From Lineus longissimus (taxonomy: Eukaryota; Nemertea; Pilidiophora; Heteronemertea; Lineidae): a DNA stretch of 64,000 bases. This document shows, piece after piece, positions 26,501 through 39,996 of the stretch. Within the stretch, counting starts at the first letter, position 1. The number at the start of each line of letters is the position of its first letter. Position numbers and translations under genes: made by a program. The notes below the pieces were generated by a model. The model saw only the letters and a program-made list of their open reading frames with translations, made no database searches and had not been told where the DNA came from. Location of the stretch: positions 2,053,501-2,117,500 of the forward strand of contig NC_088310.1 of assembly GCF_910592395.1 (NCBI RefSeq). The letters are read 5' to 3'.

Positions 26501-29500
26501 TTGTATGGTCGCTCCCTGGTAGGCCCACAGTCCACATGTATGCTGAATTTTGTGTGACATTTTGGTCGGACCTTCTGTGTTGACTGTTGATATATTTTAA
26601 AGCATGTTCGAGTGCGTCGTTGAATCTTGGTGAGAGATTAGGCATGTTTCAATGTCCTCGTAGATCTTAGTGATATATTGAGCATTGAAGAGCTTTTTTG
26701 GTATGGTTTATTATTTCAAAGGATATGTGAGATTGTCTAGGAAACAGCATGTAAGTACAGTGCTCTCAAGATTTATTCTCGGGTGATCGTGCATCAAGCT
26801 GGGGTAGCAGCTGGCTGATCTACACATTACATGTCGGAATATTAATGGTGTCTGTGAGCCGGTACGACTGTAAAATGGTACAGACAATCTGCAATTGTTC
26901 ATCTGTTCAAGGGGCATCTGTTTGATTGGTTGTTTAAATGCCCATGCAAAACACATGAACGAGGACGACCATATTCACGTACAAGCACAGTTCCAAATTT
27001 TTCATGGCTCTTCGCGATTCCCCGGCAGCCCATCTACGTATCTTCCGTGACATATCGTTGCTAAATGGTTATCTATAGGATGCCCTCCTATACATGTCCA
27101 TGTCACCGGAGACTTACAAGACCCAATCAGTCATGGAGAGCGCGTGTTATTCTACTACCGCCTCTGATAATAGGATCTAATTGGTTGTCGAAGTGATGCA
27201 TAGATTTTCGGAAGACTTCAGCGAGTTTAATTGTCACACATGCACGATCTCATACAGCGCCGTATTCTCGAAAGGAATCTAAAGCAAATGCATGCATTGT
27301 ATACTGAAGCTGATCCGAGAGCACTACAACCGATCCCCGCCGGGAGCTGACCTTTCAAAAAGTGATAGTAGAAAAGTCTTAAGTTAACTTGAGTGACATC
27401 TCTAACTGCATTCATTGCTTAACGTTGCCAATTGCATCTTGGTGTTTCCTGTTCTTTTAGATCACGGTAATCACCTTACGAAATATACAATTGCCAAACA
27501 CTACAGGGTTCATTCCATAATCAGATGAACTTGACGCATTGAGGCCCCATGGCACGTATGACACTTGACTTCGAGTGAGGGCTTGATGAAAATGCAACCT
27601 CCAACACCTAAATACATTTCTTCGACCCCAAAATAGTCCTCTATCCATGGAATGCTCCTCACGGGAAATGGAGCTTATTAGATCGTGAGCTTGTCAGTCC
27701 TAATCACAATGGGTTCCTTTGGCTGGTGAACATCACGGATGTCAGGCAATCTCGCATGGCTGCGGCAGAATGACCAGCACGCCAGGGGTAATCCTGACAG
27801 CGATCCGATTGCCTGCCATTTGGGCTCTACCAGAAGTCAAATAAAGGCACTCTTACTAGCACCAAAGAGAAGCAGACACAGTGATTGTGAATACAATAAT
27901 CTTTCCACTGCCAGCACCATGCATCCACCTCTTCCTTACGAATCGCACCGTCCACCATGACGAGGCGACTTTCGCCCAACTGACTTCTGAATCTTGGTCA
28001 TATAAACGCATTTTGCATTAAATTTGGTTGTGGTCGAGAGTAAATGGCTTATTGGTAAAATGGTTTATTTTATCGTTTTTTTCTTAACTGCAAGTCGGTG
28101 TACCATTCCGTGCTTTAGATTGGAACTCGACATGAATCTTGAATCTCGATCACGATGCTGCTGCAGGAAATCTGCAGGACCCAACCAGTGCCGTATTGAG
28201 TAACTTTTTTCTTCGGTGAGATCAGCTGTTGGTGACGGGTCAGAGTCCAGCCTTCCTTTTAATTTTCTGAATCCATAGGTCGGAGGGACCACTGCTGTTA
28301 GCTGAAACAAGTCCATCACGCACGGTAATACTTAACCAGCCCCGCTGGCCGGTACCAAGGGAGCTCTCTATTTATTAACAGGGAAGAAAGCCGATACCAA
28401 TCCTTTTAGAGTCGATTGGTCTTTTCAGGCTAGATTATTGATGGCTCTGGTCCCTGGGTGAGATTCATGTAGCAAGGGATTGACCGGCAGGCGTGGCATA
28501 GGTGTGTTCCATGACATTAAGGAAGTTGAGGCCAGTTTGCCGACAATGTACTAAATGCTTTTGAGACAGGTAGCAACACAACTCGAATACTGATGTAAGA
28601 TTTTCGGAATAAGCGTGACATTCAACGACAAATGAGACACACAGCATAATGAGTCACTTTGTTTTTCTGGAGCGTTCAGGAAGGTAATGGTCAAGAGACG
28701 ATGAAGACTAATCAGATGGGAACACCCGCGGCAGAAACACTGTCGATGCCTGCAGAAGGATATCTAGAGCCTGAGACGGAGAAAATGCCAAGCTGTTTCA
28801 ACGCGCGTCTCAGCTTGTAAGAACAGTGAGAAATCATGAATACTGGCGGGAGCCGTAAGCGTTTATATCCATTTATCATTAGAGCATTCTCTGCTGCGGA
28901 TGGAAAGCCCCGATGCGCCATTTATGACTTCGCCCAACCACAGACGGTATACCAACCCAAATGTTTGAGTTAAATATTTACTTGGGCATTCGACTTGGGA
29001 TTCCACACTTTGATGTTGTTCCTAATGTTTAATTCAATAAATCTGAAGCTACAGATGAGGTTGTGCTCGTGTCCCACAAGTAATCCAATATTCGTAACGC
29101 TAACATACTCACAATCCGATGCCCTCATGGGCGAATAAACGCAACCATTCACCGCTCAAGTGACAAGTTTGGAAGGTTGTCAAAGGAGAAAGTCGACCTG
29201 GTTTTAGTTTTTGGGGATTTTATTGGAAATTCTGATTAAATCGCCTCGGAACCAGTAAGAAATAAGCTTTTCTCTCGCGAGCGTGTTCTAAAATGCCAGA
29301 AATCATGAGTGAATTCAAGTCCGAGGCATGAATGAATGAAACTATGGAGATCATCAAAACGTTCCATAGAACTCAAAAGCGATACGAAGATTACTTTCGC
29401 ATCAGAGTACAAATCTTATCGAATTCCAATAAATATAAAAAAGACAGAAAGATCAGCTCTCAACATAGAGAAAGAATGTAAAGATAGAAGAAAATTTTGT

Positions 29501-30909
29501 TAACGATCCGTATCATGTCGCGTCTCCAAAAAGTGCATCCACACGCAATCTTCCAGTGAATTAGTTATAAGCACTCGATAGGTCGATTTTTTCCTTCATT
29601 CTCACTCAAAAACATAGCGTTACTGAACCTGCAAAATGTTACAAGATGATCATGACACTGAAACGAAAACTCCACTTTTCTAGGTCCTGGATTCATGCAA
29701 ATTGAGTTTAGCCAATGAGATCGCGTTTGTAATTAGCTGCGGAGTAGTGATTCTGGAAGGGGGCATTGTTGACTTTAGAACTGATCTGAACGGAACGTAT
29801 TGACAAGCTCATCTCTTTGCCAAACAGGAATCAGGCTAGAATTCTTGGTCTTGGTGGATGACTGTCAAGACAACATGGTATCTATAGCATGCATATTGTA
29901 GACATAAATAATGCAGTATGTATTCCGCTGAGAGGTTCAAGAGAAAGGATGTTCCTACACGGGCGACCTTTGGTTATCAAGTATTTGTGAGCTTGTCGCC
30001 ATTGTAAGATGACGATATCCAATGTATTGAATATCAACAGTAGACTTGAGTTACATTGGCGATATATTGGTATCTCAAGGGAGTCGACCTACGTTGGACC
30101 ATATGTACATGTAGGCCAATGGAACTGCAAGAGCAACGTCAATAATTAGTTGCTGCTGAAAGCTAGTAAGTAGTATGGATCTCGGAGATCGTTCACACGG
30201 CCATCCCTTGGCGCTCGTAAGTATTAATGGCCCACTCACAGTTTCTCTATAAGAACAGCACACAAATCTATACCCACGTAATCCAAACCAATGCGATTGT
30301 AAAACCCCATTTCCTTTTTCGACTGATGATTGCAAAAAATATCCCCAGGGCATACACTAAAGAAAAAGTCACTAGACAGGGCGTTTCCTGATAAAGAGCT
30401 TTTTAGTCATAAGCTACATGTCAACTTAGTTCTTTTAAAAGGGTATGCTTGCGTGCCAGGTAGACTACTCAACTAAACTAAACAACTAAACTATACGGAA
30501 GTACAGCTACGACTGACCGACGAACGCAATGATATACGAGAACATAAGTTTTACCTTCTAGATCATTTAAGACGTGATCAGGATCACAAACAAACTGTCT
30601 TTTCTTCATACCACATTCATGTGGCTGTATCAAAGGATTGGGGAATCTCTCCACTGACCAACTCCTCTCAATTTGTCCAACAGTCGTAGCAGACGACACG
30701 AAACTTGGAAACGCTGTCGCGTATTCCTCCGATGCGTTCCATATTTCTTGTATCTCTGTTCCATTCTTGTTGACGTTGTAAAATATCGTACTTCCGGTCG
30801 TAAGCTGGTCGTCATTTTGCGAGGTTCCGACGTTTGGGTAGAACATGACAATTATCACAGATACTAAGAATAATCGTGTGAAGAACGTTGTTGTTACCAC
30901 GGACTCCAT
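17557..30909 (-). CDS. MOLO1-like (TPM-type domain) single-pass membrane protein A
   Basis: Exons with the distal first exon: 30555-30909, 23562-23697, 20909-21038, 19453-19595, 17887-18029 and 17557-17672; 1023 nt, 340 residues, phases 1,2,0,2,1, all in frame. A 5' UTR intron acceptor (tttcag) lies 6 nt before the ATG. Order: signal peptide (about 1-31); N-terminal segment with W84, FPNP 89-92 and the C99...C108-DPD motif; paired Cys in DYCACKAGC; core strand GYAFSVAVV; WKFGYCDNDGVVVLVTDD; and GWWAIVRI. One membrane helix (about 281-303) and a short acidic tail of 37 residues follow. This matches the modulator-of-levamisole-receptor-1 family, extracellular domain outside, as I know it; in C. 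elegans MOLO-1 is an accessory protein of a cholinergic receptor. The function of this paralogue is unknown. Introns are long (1-7 kb) and hold a tRNA-like gene. Confidence 0.8.
18245..18651 (+). pseudogene. Plus-strand coding-like remnant inside an intron of MOLO1-like gene A
   Basis: From about 18257 the plus strand reads QNDVLKLARNADAILLGVNV and on to ARDGLINA, then a stop, then GKLAVSSDLSTSNIAGGHTF. From about 18498 another open stretch reads EVISEANMVGIKPSFSPIP, then GSTEFNKLGEVNVVRDAPG, and ends at TAG. Both look protein-derived but are broken by stops. The parent family was not recognised. Confidence 0.3.
22377..22522. repeat. Direct repeat, 101-bp offset
   Basis: CAAGATGGCCGGATGCCATT followed by a GGAAGAAAGGAAA tract occurs at 22379 and 22480. 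It lies in the intron between exons 3 and 2 of MOLO1-like gene A. Confidence 0.75.
24773..24844 (+). tRNA. tRNA-Ala (CGC)-like gene or tRNA-derived repeat
   Basis: A 72-nt cloverleaf can be drawn: acceptor GGCTGTA with TGGAGCC, a D-arm with box A (TGGCCAAATGG), anticodon stem TCGGT/ACTGA around loop CTCGCAA (anticodon CGC), and a perfect T-arm GCGGG-TTCGAAT-CCCGC containing box B. There is no intron. A run of five T at 24848-24852 could end Pol III transcription. One acceptor pair is G-G and another is a wobble, so a pseudogene or SINE head is possible. It lies antisense inside an intron of MOLO1-like gene A. Confidence 0.75.
25185..25278 (-). other. Candidate alternative first coding exon (1b) of MOLO1-like gene A
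   Basis: The ATG at 25276-25278 opens a hydrophobic leader (MKTILISILLTVRLTQ) followed by FRNPYDELLQ. The exon ends in phase 1 at a strong donor (A/GTAAGT), so it joins exon 2 at 23697 in frame exactly as the distal exon does. The product would be 253 residues. It would lack the W/FPNP/C...CDPD segment but keep the rest of the ectodomain, the helix and the tail. There is no acceptor just before the ATG, which suggests its own promoter. It could also be a chance open segment. Confidence 0.5.
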
Positions 30910-33848
30910 CGCGCTCTGAAACGAGAAAGGTGAAATAGTATCAGGGGTAGAAAGATTCGTCCTGTTTGGGTTGCGTGCGCATCTTATGTAAAAGCCACGA
31001 TGCATTTATACTTGCAACACTCGTACATCTTCATTGCGCCAATCAACAAATCTCAAATTACGCTACCACTTTTCGCAAATATTGTAACGGTAAGTGTTAA
31101 CCATAAAACGCCACTCATGCTTAATGTGTAGCTCACAAATCGTGACTACATGTATATGAGTTACATTTATATGATAGGGATTATTTATATCGGAAGTGCT
31201 TATCTCTTAACTGAGAAGAAACTCTCGGAAATCGTTCCAGAGTGGTTGTAGGTTCAAAATTGATACTTCAAATTTGGTCCGCCAAAATATTGTTAATGCT
31301 TGGCTGACATCTCTTGTTAATACCGTGTAATAATAAACGGGATAAAAAACATCCATACACTCTAATTAGTGTCCAGCGCATTTGGATGCCCAATACGCCG
31401 CTCTAAAAGATTTATAAATTTTTGATTTGCGTGTGTAATGATTAGTTCATGTCGTTATCGTCAAAATCTGAGGTAATCAATAATGGACTATTTTGATGAT
31501 AAACATGGCCTCGTTTTTGGTAAACATAATCTCGTTATGATTTGAAATTAGACGCTTCAAATCGATGCAGACGATAATTACTTCCTTTGTAAACAAGCTC
31601 ACAAATCAACTAGTCAAATACGGTGGTCGGCCTCCGGCAATGCAGTTGACAAGAGGCAAAGACCTAGACGGTAACATTGTACAATCTTTATATGCGTACA
31701 TGTACATGTACTGTACATGTACATAATTTCAAATGCCACCTAATAACAAAAAAAGAAAATTACTTTGTGCAATCAATGTATTAGGAAAGGTCAGTTCAGT
31801 TGACTCTCGGTTGCGGCGGAATCAGTTTGTTAGTCAAATAGTAGTACAATATCCAATGTACATGTACATGTATAGTTGAGCCAGGAGAAAGTCAGTCTGC
31901 TCTATCCTTTCTGTGTCGTCTGCTCAATGTTCCAAGGGCCATTCCTCATGTTGAGAGTGTCAACAGAAGAACTGAATATAGCAAGTTTGTCCTTCTTCCG
32001 TTACATTACATGTACGGTTCATAATATTTAGAACGGCGTATCAATATTCTTGTTGTTTTTGGCGAACTCGCAGAGGTTTTGCTGCTGCTCTAAGTTAAAT
32101 TCCGCCCAAAGGCGGTCAGTCTATGGCCGTATACGGCATGTACCATCAGTGTATGGCGGCCCGTGTATCCACTGCTGCATGTACTGATAACTGTGTTGTC
32201 TGCTGTGCCGTTACAAAACATGCGAGGCATCACGACCTGCCAATCGTACAGAAACGATACTGTGTAACTCTTAAATATTCAAATCAAATTCCAACTCCAA
32301 ATGTCTAATGGAGCTTTAAAACGTCATTCATGTCACTGTAGCTGATGTATCTTATCCAGCGTTTCCTACCCGGGGGCAACATGAGCAAAACATAAATCAG
32401 ATCAAGAAACATGGTATCATTGCCTGAATTAATCCGAAATCAAACTAGTAAGAGCGAAGAGAGAACTTCTTCTGAACCCCGATAACACTGCACCGCTTGT
32501 TCTTGGAAGCAGTACCTTTGTTTAGCTCGTTATCTATTAGGGGTAAAAGGGATACATTTCTGTTAATATGAAGTCTAGATTTAAATCGAAAACTTTATAT
32601 TATTGTGCTCAAAGATTTGCTTGTAGGTGGAACTGTTGGTAATCTTTGTAAATTTAAAGACAACTCTATCAGCTGTTATCCGGATTATATCAAAATTGAT
32701 ATACCTTTTTGAAGTTAAATAGTGTAGAGCACCACAAGAGCCGAGTAGGTGTGTAGTCCCAAAGTAGGTCATATTTCATCTAACGCATGACTTCACAGAC
32801 GAGGCGTAACCGAGCTATTTTAACAATTGGTTTCAATGCTATTTATTGATGATATTCGGTGGGCAATACTGAAAATAGATTAGAATAATGACAGGTTAAA
32901 CTGTAGTTTGATTTCTTGCACACCGAGGATTGTACTATACCCAGCTGAATGTCAAGAAATGCCGAGTACTTTTAAAGAAAGCCTATGCCTGTTGTATGCC
33001 GGAAAATCCCCACTCTCTCAGGTGTAATCAACTTTATATCGGCATTATCATTGGCTGCCTCCAAGTTAATTTTCCAGCTGAATTATTTTGCCAAAATTCC
33101 GATCGTAAATTGCCTTTTAACATCTTCCGTGTCATTATCGGGACAAATTGAAATTCTATTTCCCAAGACAAGAGCTGCATCAGCTTTCGTCCATTCCATC
33201 GTGATTGACTGCAAACTTACACACATCAATGCACTATTATAGCATCTCTTGACAACATCTTGTCTTTGCATGCTTGATTGTACTGTTCCCACTGACGAAC
33301 GTTTATACATTTGTACGTGATATCTCTGTAAAATGCACAGGGTGGTCTGGCCAACTTATGATGCACTCAAGCGGAGATATTCCCCTCGGAATCTCTAATT
33401 CCATGGAGCTTACTGTGTCCTGTTGATGCGTCTCGCTCAAGCAGTGATCACAATTTTAATGTCAAATAGGATGGAAAGGATTAATATTGTTATTCACACA
33501 AATGAAATAAGATCACGACGTATTCGAGTCGGATTCGTTGCTATTGGTGTGCGACATTCTAGGTTGGAGCGACAATGAAGGTAAAGGTTTCTCATATGTC
33601 ATGAATAAATTACCATAGAATAACGCCGTCACAACTGTTGGGTTTACACAGAGCTAGGCGATATTCAAAAGTATTTAGTATACTGCTTTGAGAAATTTGA
33701 ATCTGCGGTTTTCAGAAGTTCAAACAAAATTTTCAGATTTTGCATCCGGACACGCCGGCGTATAATTAAGTATTCTTTGGTTACCTTGTTTACTTTTTAA
33801 TGTGCATGCCTAACATCATGCAACAACAACCATTCGAGGCCGATGTGA

Positions 33849-34170
<322 letters not shown>

Positions 34171-36646
34171 ATATGCTATACCAGACAATTCTCCAGACTC
34201 ACGGCCATTGAGGACGCACAGGCCATATTTCATGTTTGGACAAAGATCTACCACCAGTCCGCTCACAAGAATGACATCGTTATGGGAAATCACTACCACA
34301 GTAGCGCGTGACGGCGGCAATAAAACTGGTAATCGCCCATTTGGTATTTTTCAAGATTCGATATGAACGTACAGCGGTGTCTGAAGGATTACCCTCACCT
34401 GATACAGCCTACAGTTTCCATGGTTTCTCGCTTACCACTTTAGGCCAAAAAAATATAAACACAAAAAGGATTCTTATTTGGTGATTTTGCGATCAGAGTT
34501 TGCTTCCATCTCGGGGCTATACATTGTTGTCCACAACAAAAGCTTGTTGATAGTGATTAGCGATTAGCAGCCGTAATAAGCGTATGACGAAATACTCGAC
34601 CAGTGTATGGTAAGACCCTCTGAAGTTTGCATTGTTCTCAAATATGCAAGACAAACAATGAAATTGATGAAACTAAAGCCGGTTTTTCAGTTGATGATGA
34701 GATTCCCGTAAGAAATAGGCGTTCATTCCAGCATGTTGTAGTTGAAGAGAGAGAGAGACAAAGTTGAGTTGTTGATTGAAGTGTATAAACTTTTGGGAAG
34801 GAAAACTGTATGTCAATAGAAGTTTATTTAAGTTAAACAAAGCCAGAGCCTTTTGCCAATAAAATGATGAAGAGAGGCGCGAAGTGTCTCGGCGTCATAT
34901 AAAAGTAAATGTTGACATTTTCAACTGAGATGTCCCGCTCCAAGCCGTGTACCATCTCATGTCTGCCAGCGCTATTGGTTTCATATCAAATTTAAAGTTT
35001 GCCAGCCAGCGGGGATTAATAACTGAATTGTTGCTGAATCTGAATGAGCTGTTTATGGTGATATGCCTTGTCTGCTCGCGGTCATGTTCAACATGTTGAT
35101 TTTTGTTATTGGATTTAACTGTTTGATTGACTTTCGGCAGATTCTGCACGTTTCTGACTTCCAAATTATGTCACTGATGGATGCCACGACAAGGGCGCGT
35201 TACCATTAAAGGAAGACTATAAGCAGGAGCAAGGTGGACCAGATTAAGTTTCATGAAGTCACCAATAGGTGGATCTCAAACTGAAGCCTGACTAATGTGC
35301 TTAAGGGCATGTTCGGAAGCTATATAGGGAAGTTCAGATTAAGAAGGCCTTAAATTGGTTTACCGGGATGGTGTCAGTCATAAACAGCAGTAAGGCGCTT
35401 ATTGTATCAATCACCAGCTTATTATTAACGGATCAATCCAGTTTTTTATCCTGAGAAATTCAGCCCACCTCCAAACTACAGCGAAACAATTAAGAACCTA
35501 CTAATCCCTGCTTCCAGCACAGCACTAAACATCTGTTTAAAAACTTTTTTTATAAAATTCATATTGACATTTTGTAATGACGGCTAAAAGCTGCCGCATT
35601 CTATCATGAGTAACATGCTGTGTAGGCAACTCCTCAGTTGTAAATGACAGAAATGTAATTAGCAAATAATTCAGAACTGCCAATACAAGCTATTTATCGA
35701 GCGTGTTGTATAAAAAGTCGTAGAATTGAAAAATGGGAAGGAACCATTCCTTCATTGATTACATCAGTGGCAGTGCTTCGAATTGCCTATATAGGAAAAC
35801 GGTTTGCTGTCAATGGGTACTTAGGCCTACTTACTACGCATTAGCCCTCAGGCTAGGCCGTCTGGCCGATACGGGTTCACTAGTAATGATTACCAGGATT
35901 TATATGGCTCTGCTCATATGATAGCGTTTAAACATTATCCTTGGCTTCGATTATCATCAGGGTACATCTGTGTTTTACGCATGTCTATGCAATGTACGCA
36001 TACATGCATCATACAATATTTAACCCATGGATACGCATCAGTGCATGCGATGTACATGTACGTGTCTAATTGCCTGTCGGATGAACCCCAAAAGAAAAAC
36101 CATCTTGGGTGGTTTCTTTTTGGCATAAAAAGGCTGTTCCTTGGTCGAGCATTACAGCGAAAACTAAGTATTGGATTATGCCAATAACCGACTGAGTATC
36201 TCCTGAAAAAGGCACCCACAGTTTTAATCTCGGAGCCAATAACAAGTTTGTAAGGGGGTAAGACCTTAGCGTCCGCATTGGTTGCATGCACTTTATGAAG
36301 GAATGGTAATTAATTTTGGTTCTTATGTTAGGCTACTCGAAGCGGAACTCGAAGCGGAATAGACCACTTTTTATATGGTTGGCGGAAGAATTACGAAAGC
36401 CAATAACTGGAGTCATTGATGTCGATTTCAGATTCATCGTCGTCCTTATTACTGCGGACGCCTGCTCTCGGCATACAGGGCCGTTCACTCGGCACTTACC
36501 GAGCAAACGAAACATTGATGCGATGAAGAGAGTATCACTCCCCCTGATCGGGTCTAAATGTCACTTGCACTATTTAATGCTTAATGCATGATGATATCGA
36601 TATCATGTCATTATACCATTGTGGAAGACGTCTTGGATTGTAAGTA

Positions 36647-36800
36647 CAGTGGAACCCCGGTAACACGACCACTCATGGGACCGAAGTTGAATGGTCGCGT
36701 CACCGGGGGGAGGCTTGTAACGGTAATTAGAGAGGAAACCATTCGGGACCGGCGATTCTTGGTCGTCATAGCGGGGTGGTCGCCGACCGGGGTTCCACTG
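36647..36800. mobile_element. MITE of Tc1/mariner-pogo type, 154 bp
   Basis: Termini are CAGTGGAACCCCGGT and its reverse complement, with a further imperfect match inward (ACGACCAC/GCGACCAC). It is flanked by TA on both sides (36645-36646, 36801-36802), the target duplication of this superfamily. It has no coding capacity. Confidence 0.85.
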
Positions 36801-39800
36801 TAACTACTAAGCCAAGAATTCTAAGTGATCTCTGTTTGTGATGGTGGTTGGTTTCATCGTTTCGTTACATATGACATCCCTTTTCCGGATGATAAACCCG
36901 AGTCTGACATGTAAGCTTGGTTGGCATTACTGACATGCACCATAACATAATCACTTCCCGCAACTTTGCCGACTGCTGGACGGCCAACTCATGCATGAAA
37001 GCTGTCAGCACACGTGAATTGCTTTCACTAACATAGCGAACCCGACGCCTAGCATCATATATGAAGGATTCCCATCCCACTGCCAGCATCATCAGTGACC
37101 TGTTTAATGTGGCATCCACTCTCGCCGTGACTATGTCAATACGAATCAATAACGCCGTATTTAACCACCTTTTGCTAAAAGGAAATGGATGGACTTATCT
37201 AACGTAAAACAAAGTTAGAGAAGCCCATTATTGCCGGTTCTCTGACCCCTGTAGTTTCTCTCCACTTGGTATTTTTTCTGCAACTCTTGCTTCAGTGTAT
37301 CGAAAACAGCAATCACTTCTCTGAATACTACTCCCAGATATTAAGAGAGGTTTTTCAGATAAACGAAAACCCCGAAAGGTTTTTGAGTCGGCGAAAATCT
37401 CAAAGTGTTTCTAATCTTCCTAACGAAACTCCAATAATGTTGTTTTTAACGCTCAGAAATTCTAATTTTTGATACTGCTGCATCATGATACAAGCAACAA
37501 CCTGTTAAAATCCACACCGGATCATCGGATCGATACTGACCTAACCGTCTGGAACTATCATGTTCACCGGTTCCAGATGGCACGGAGTTTAGTTTGTCAC
37601 GAACAGGGCCCTAGTAATCCCAGTTGTGATGGCGTGGCTGTCACCCGATGGTGTGAGGCGCTGGAGTGGTAAGCTAATACATCACTTCAAACCACACTGA
37701 TTGAGCCATTAAGAGATGCGAGAAAACCTTCTCGAAATAACATGCTTCAGTCTTGGGTAATTAAACCTGTTCTTCTGAGAAGGGTAAACATCTGCCACAC
37801 TTCTGGCTGTTAGGATCCATTTTCCGAATAATCAGGAGCATTCTGTTTGACATTTGCCGCGAGCAGCCATAAATGTTTGCGAGATTGTATTGGGTGAAAT
37901 GCCATTGGCTAGTTTTAAAAGAGCCTAAGGTCGTCGTTAACGCTGAATGTAGTTTGCTTTGGCTAGCCTTTCCAATAAGCATGGGGAAAAAATCCGACCA
38001 CGATGCGCCAACAGATACGACAAGGGACATTGATGATGAACACTTTGAGAAGATTGACACGCCACGCGGAGGGGAAACCTCCTGCGGGACTGATGTTATC
38101 GTCGTTCACAGCTAATCACACTCCACGTATGCCGTGGTAATTAGGCACTGCAGCTTTGAGGCTGGCCCGAAATAAACAGAGTAACTGATATAAACATTTT
38201 TAAAATGTCATGAAGTAGATAGTCACGCTAAAGAGAGGCCGGTGTGGAAGCAGAAAATCAGTGATCAGTTGATATCAGCCACTCGCGGCAGATGACGTTC
38301 TTTATGTGGCTCCTAAACCGGGAAGACAAAATAAATCAAATTCAATAAGTCATTTTTTCCGTTTCACCCCGAGACACAGAAATATTAGAAGACATTATAA
38401 AACGCGAAACTCACATTTAGGAATAATAAAATAATGGCACTATCGCCGAGCGCCACAGGAGATAATCGATTACTTTAAAACGCAAGCTCTGCCCGGGGAA
38501 TTGAATTTACACGTAAATCTATAAAAAACTATTCTCGACTGGCAATTTGATAGTTGGACAGCGGGGTGGTGAACAGGGGAGGGAGTACTTAAAATATCGG
38601 AAAATTGAGCGTACATATCAATAAATGGCCCCTGGCATTAGAAGTAAGAATCCTGCAATCATGTTCAAGAAATAACCTCTACTGGGACCGAAATGCAGGA
38701 TTTAGACGACAACGACTGTGAGGTTGTTCGCTTTTAATTCTCCGTCGTCTCGCCAGAAGAAGTCAAAGCACACGCACAATACCTTCCGCTGGCCAATCAT
38801 CAAAATTGCTCCTTTGAAGTGCCAAACCAACACAGCTCAACCCAGAGGTAATGATGATGAAGCATTCCGCTCTCTCCTGGGGATCCGTTGCGTGATAGGC
38901 CTGCCCAACTAGCATGCAAACCTGGATCACAAAAACCACAACAATTCATTTCATTTAACGCTATTCACAGCCACCAAGTATAACTATGTCACAAATGTGC
39001 TGCAAAAAGCCATAATCATTTCTCACAATTATTTTGTTCATTGTTGTTCCCCGATCACCCTTCTGCACCTTTGGTACTCATAGGGCTTGCTTCATCTGAA
39101 CAAGCGAGAAATAGCCGCGGTTGGCCACTGTGGCACAACTCTCGAATTCAAAAATAGCCAATGAACCTGATAGGCAAAATGTCACGTTTTTAAGTAAACA
39201 TCTCTAGAGGAATCAGTCCTTTTGCTGATGATTTTTTTCTTTAGAGTTATATAACGGTTATTCGCTAGGAAAAAAACCCTGTGTTTCTTTTATGAGAGTT
39301 CCATGACGCTGTATCTGTCTTGGTACCATGAAGAACGTGACCGTACCGTGACCTTAACAAGGTCAACAACCATTAAAAGAACTGCAGGACTGATGTGGCC
39401 GTCATTTTGCTGTCATGTGACTTGTTGACATGTGACCTTGTCAAGATAAGTACAGGAAGCTGCTTAATAGCCGGGAAAGATGGAAGCGGCTAGGAGATGT
39501 CACTTTGGCGCTATGGAATAATTGTAACTGTGGCATGTGCGAGAGTCGAAGGCAGCGGGATTGAGCGGCGTATGATAGCTTGCACATTCCATAGACCAGT
39601 GAATGGTTAGACGGACAATACATCGGTATGTACATGCACATGTACTACCAATATTCAAAACTATGATCAAACAACTAGCAAAACTATGATCAAAACTGCA
39701 TGGCTCAACAGAAGCCTAGAACTAAGTATTGATTCCTGATAATAGGGGGCTTTTTAAAAGATAAATCGTGTCCTGTTCATCGACTGATATACTAGTTGGT

Positions 39801-39876
39801 TATTGATTGAAATTTGCTGAGTCAAGAAAAAAAAATTGGTACGACATTGGAAATACATTTCGTGTATGCATTCAAG

Positions 39877-39996
39877 GTGAAGTACGGCGAAGATGAAAGC
39901 AGGACATGGAACCAAGTGACTGTCTCGGGCCATGACGGAGGAAATCAGCAGTATATTGGAATGGACCGCTTTCATCCTCCATCAGTGAACATGCCG
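39877..39996 (+). CDS. Isolated coding-like exon, possibly part of an F5/8C (discoidin) domain
   Basis: Between an acceptor-like CATTCAAG and a donor-like CCG/GTAAAT, 120 nt are open in phase 0. The translation contains KVKYGEDESRTWNQVTVSG and then GNQQYIGMDRFHPPSVNMP. The pattern (V-K-Y-G-E-D...T-W...G...G-M-D-R...N) resembles the middle of a discoidin domain, usually kvqYSxDG..W..v...F.GN.D...n. No companion exons were found within several kb on the plus strand, so it may be an orphan or pseudogene exon. Confidence 0.3.

Noticed and set aside
36865-37149. 94-residue minus-strand coding-like segment
   Set aside because: Reads reasonably as protein, but no good donor, acceptor or family match was seen.
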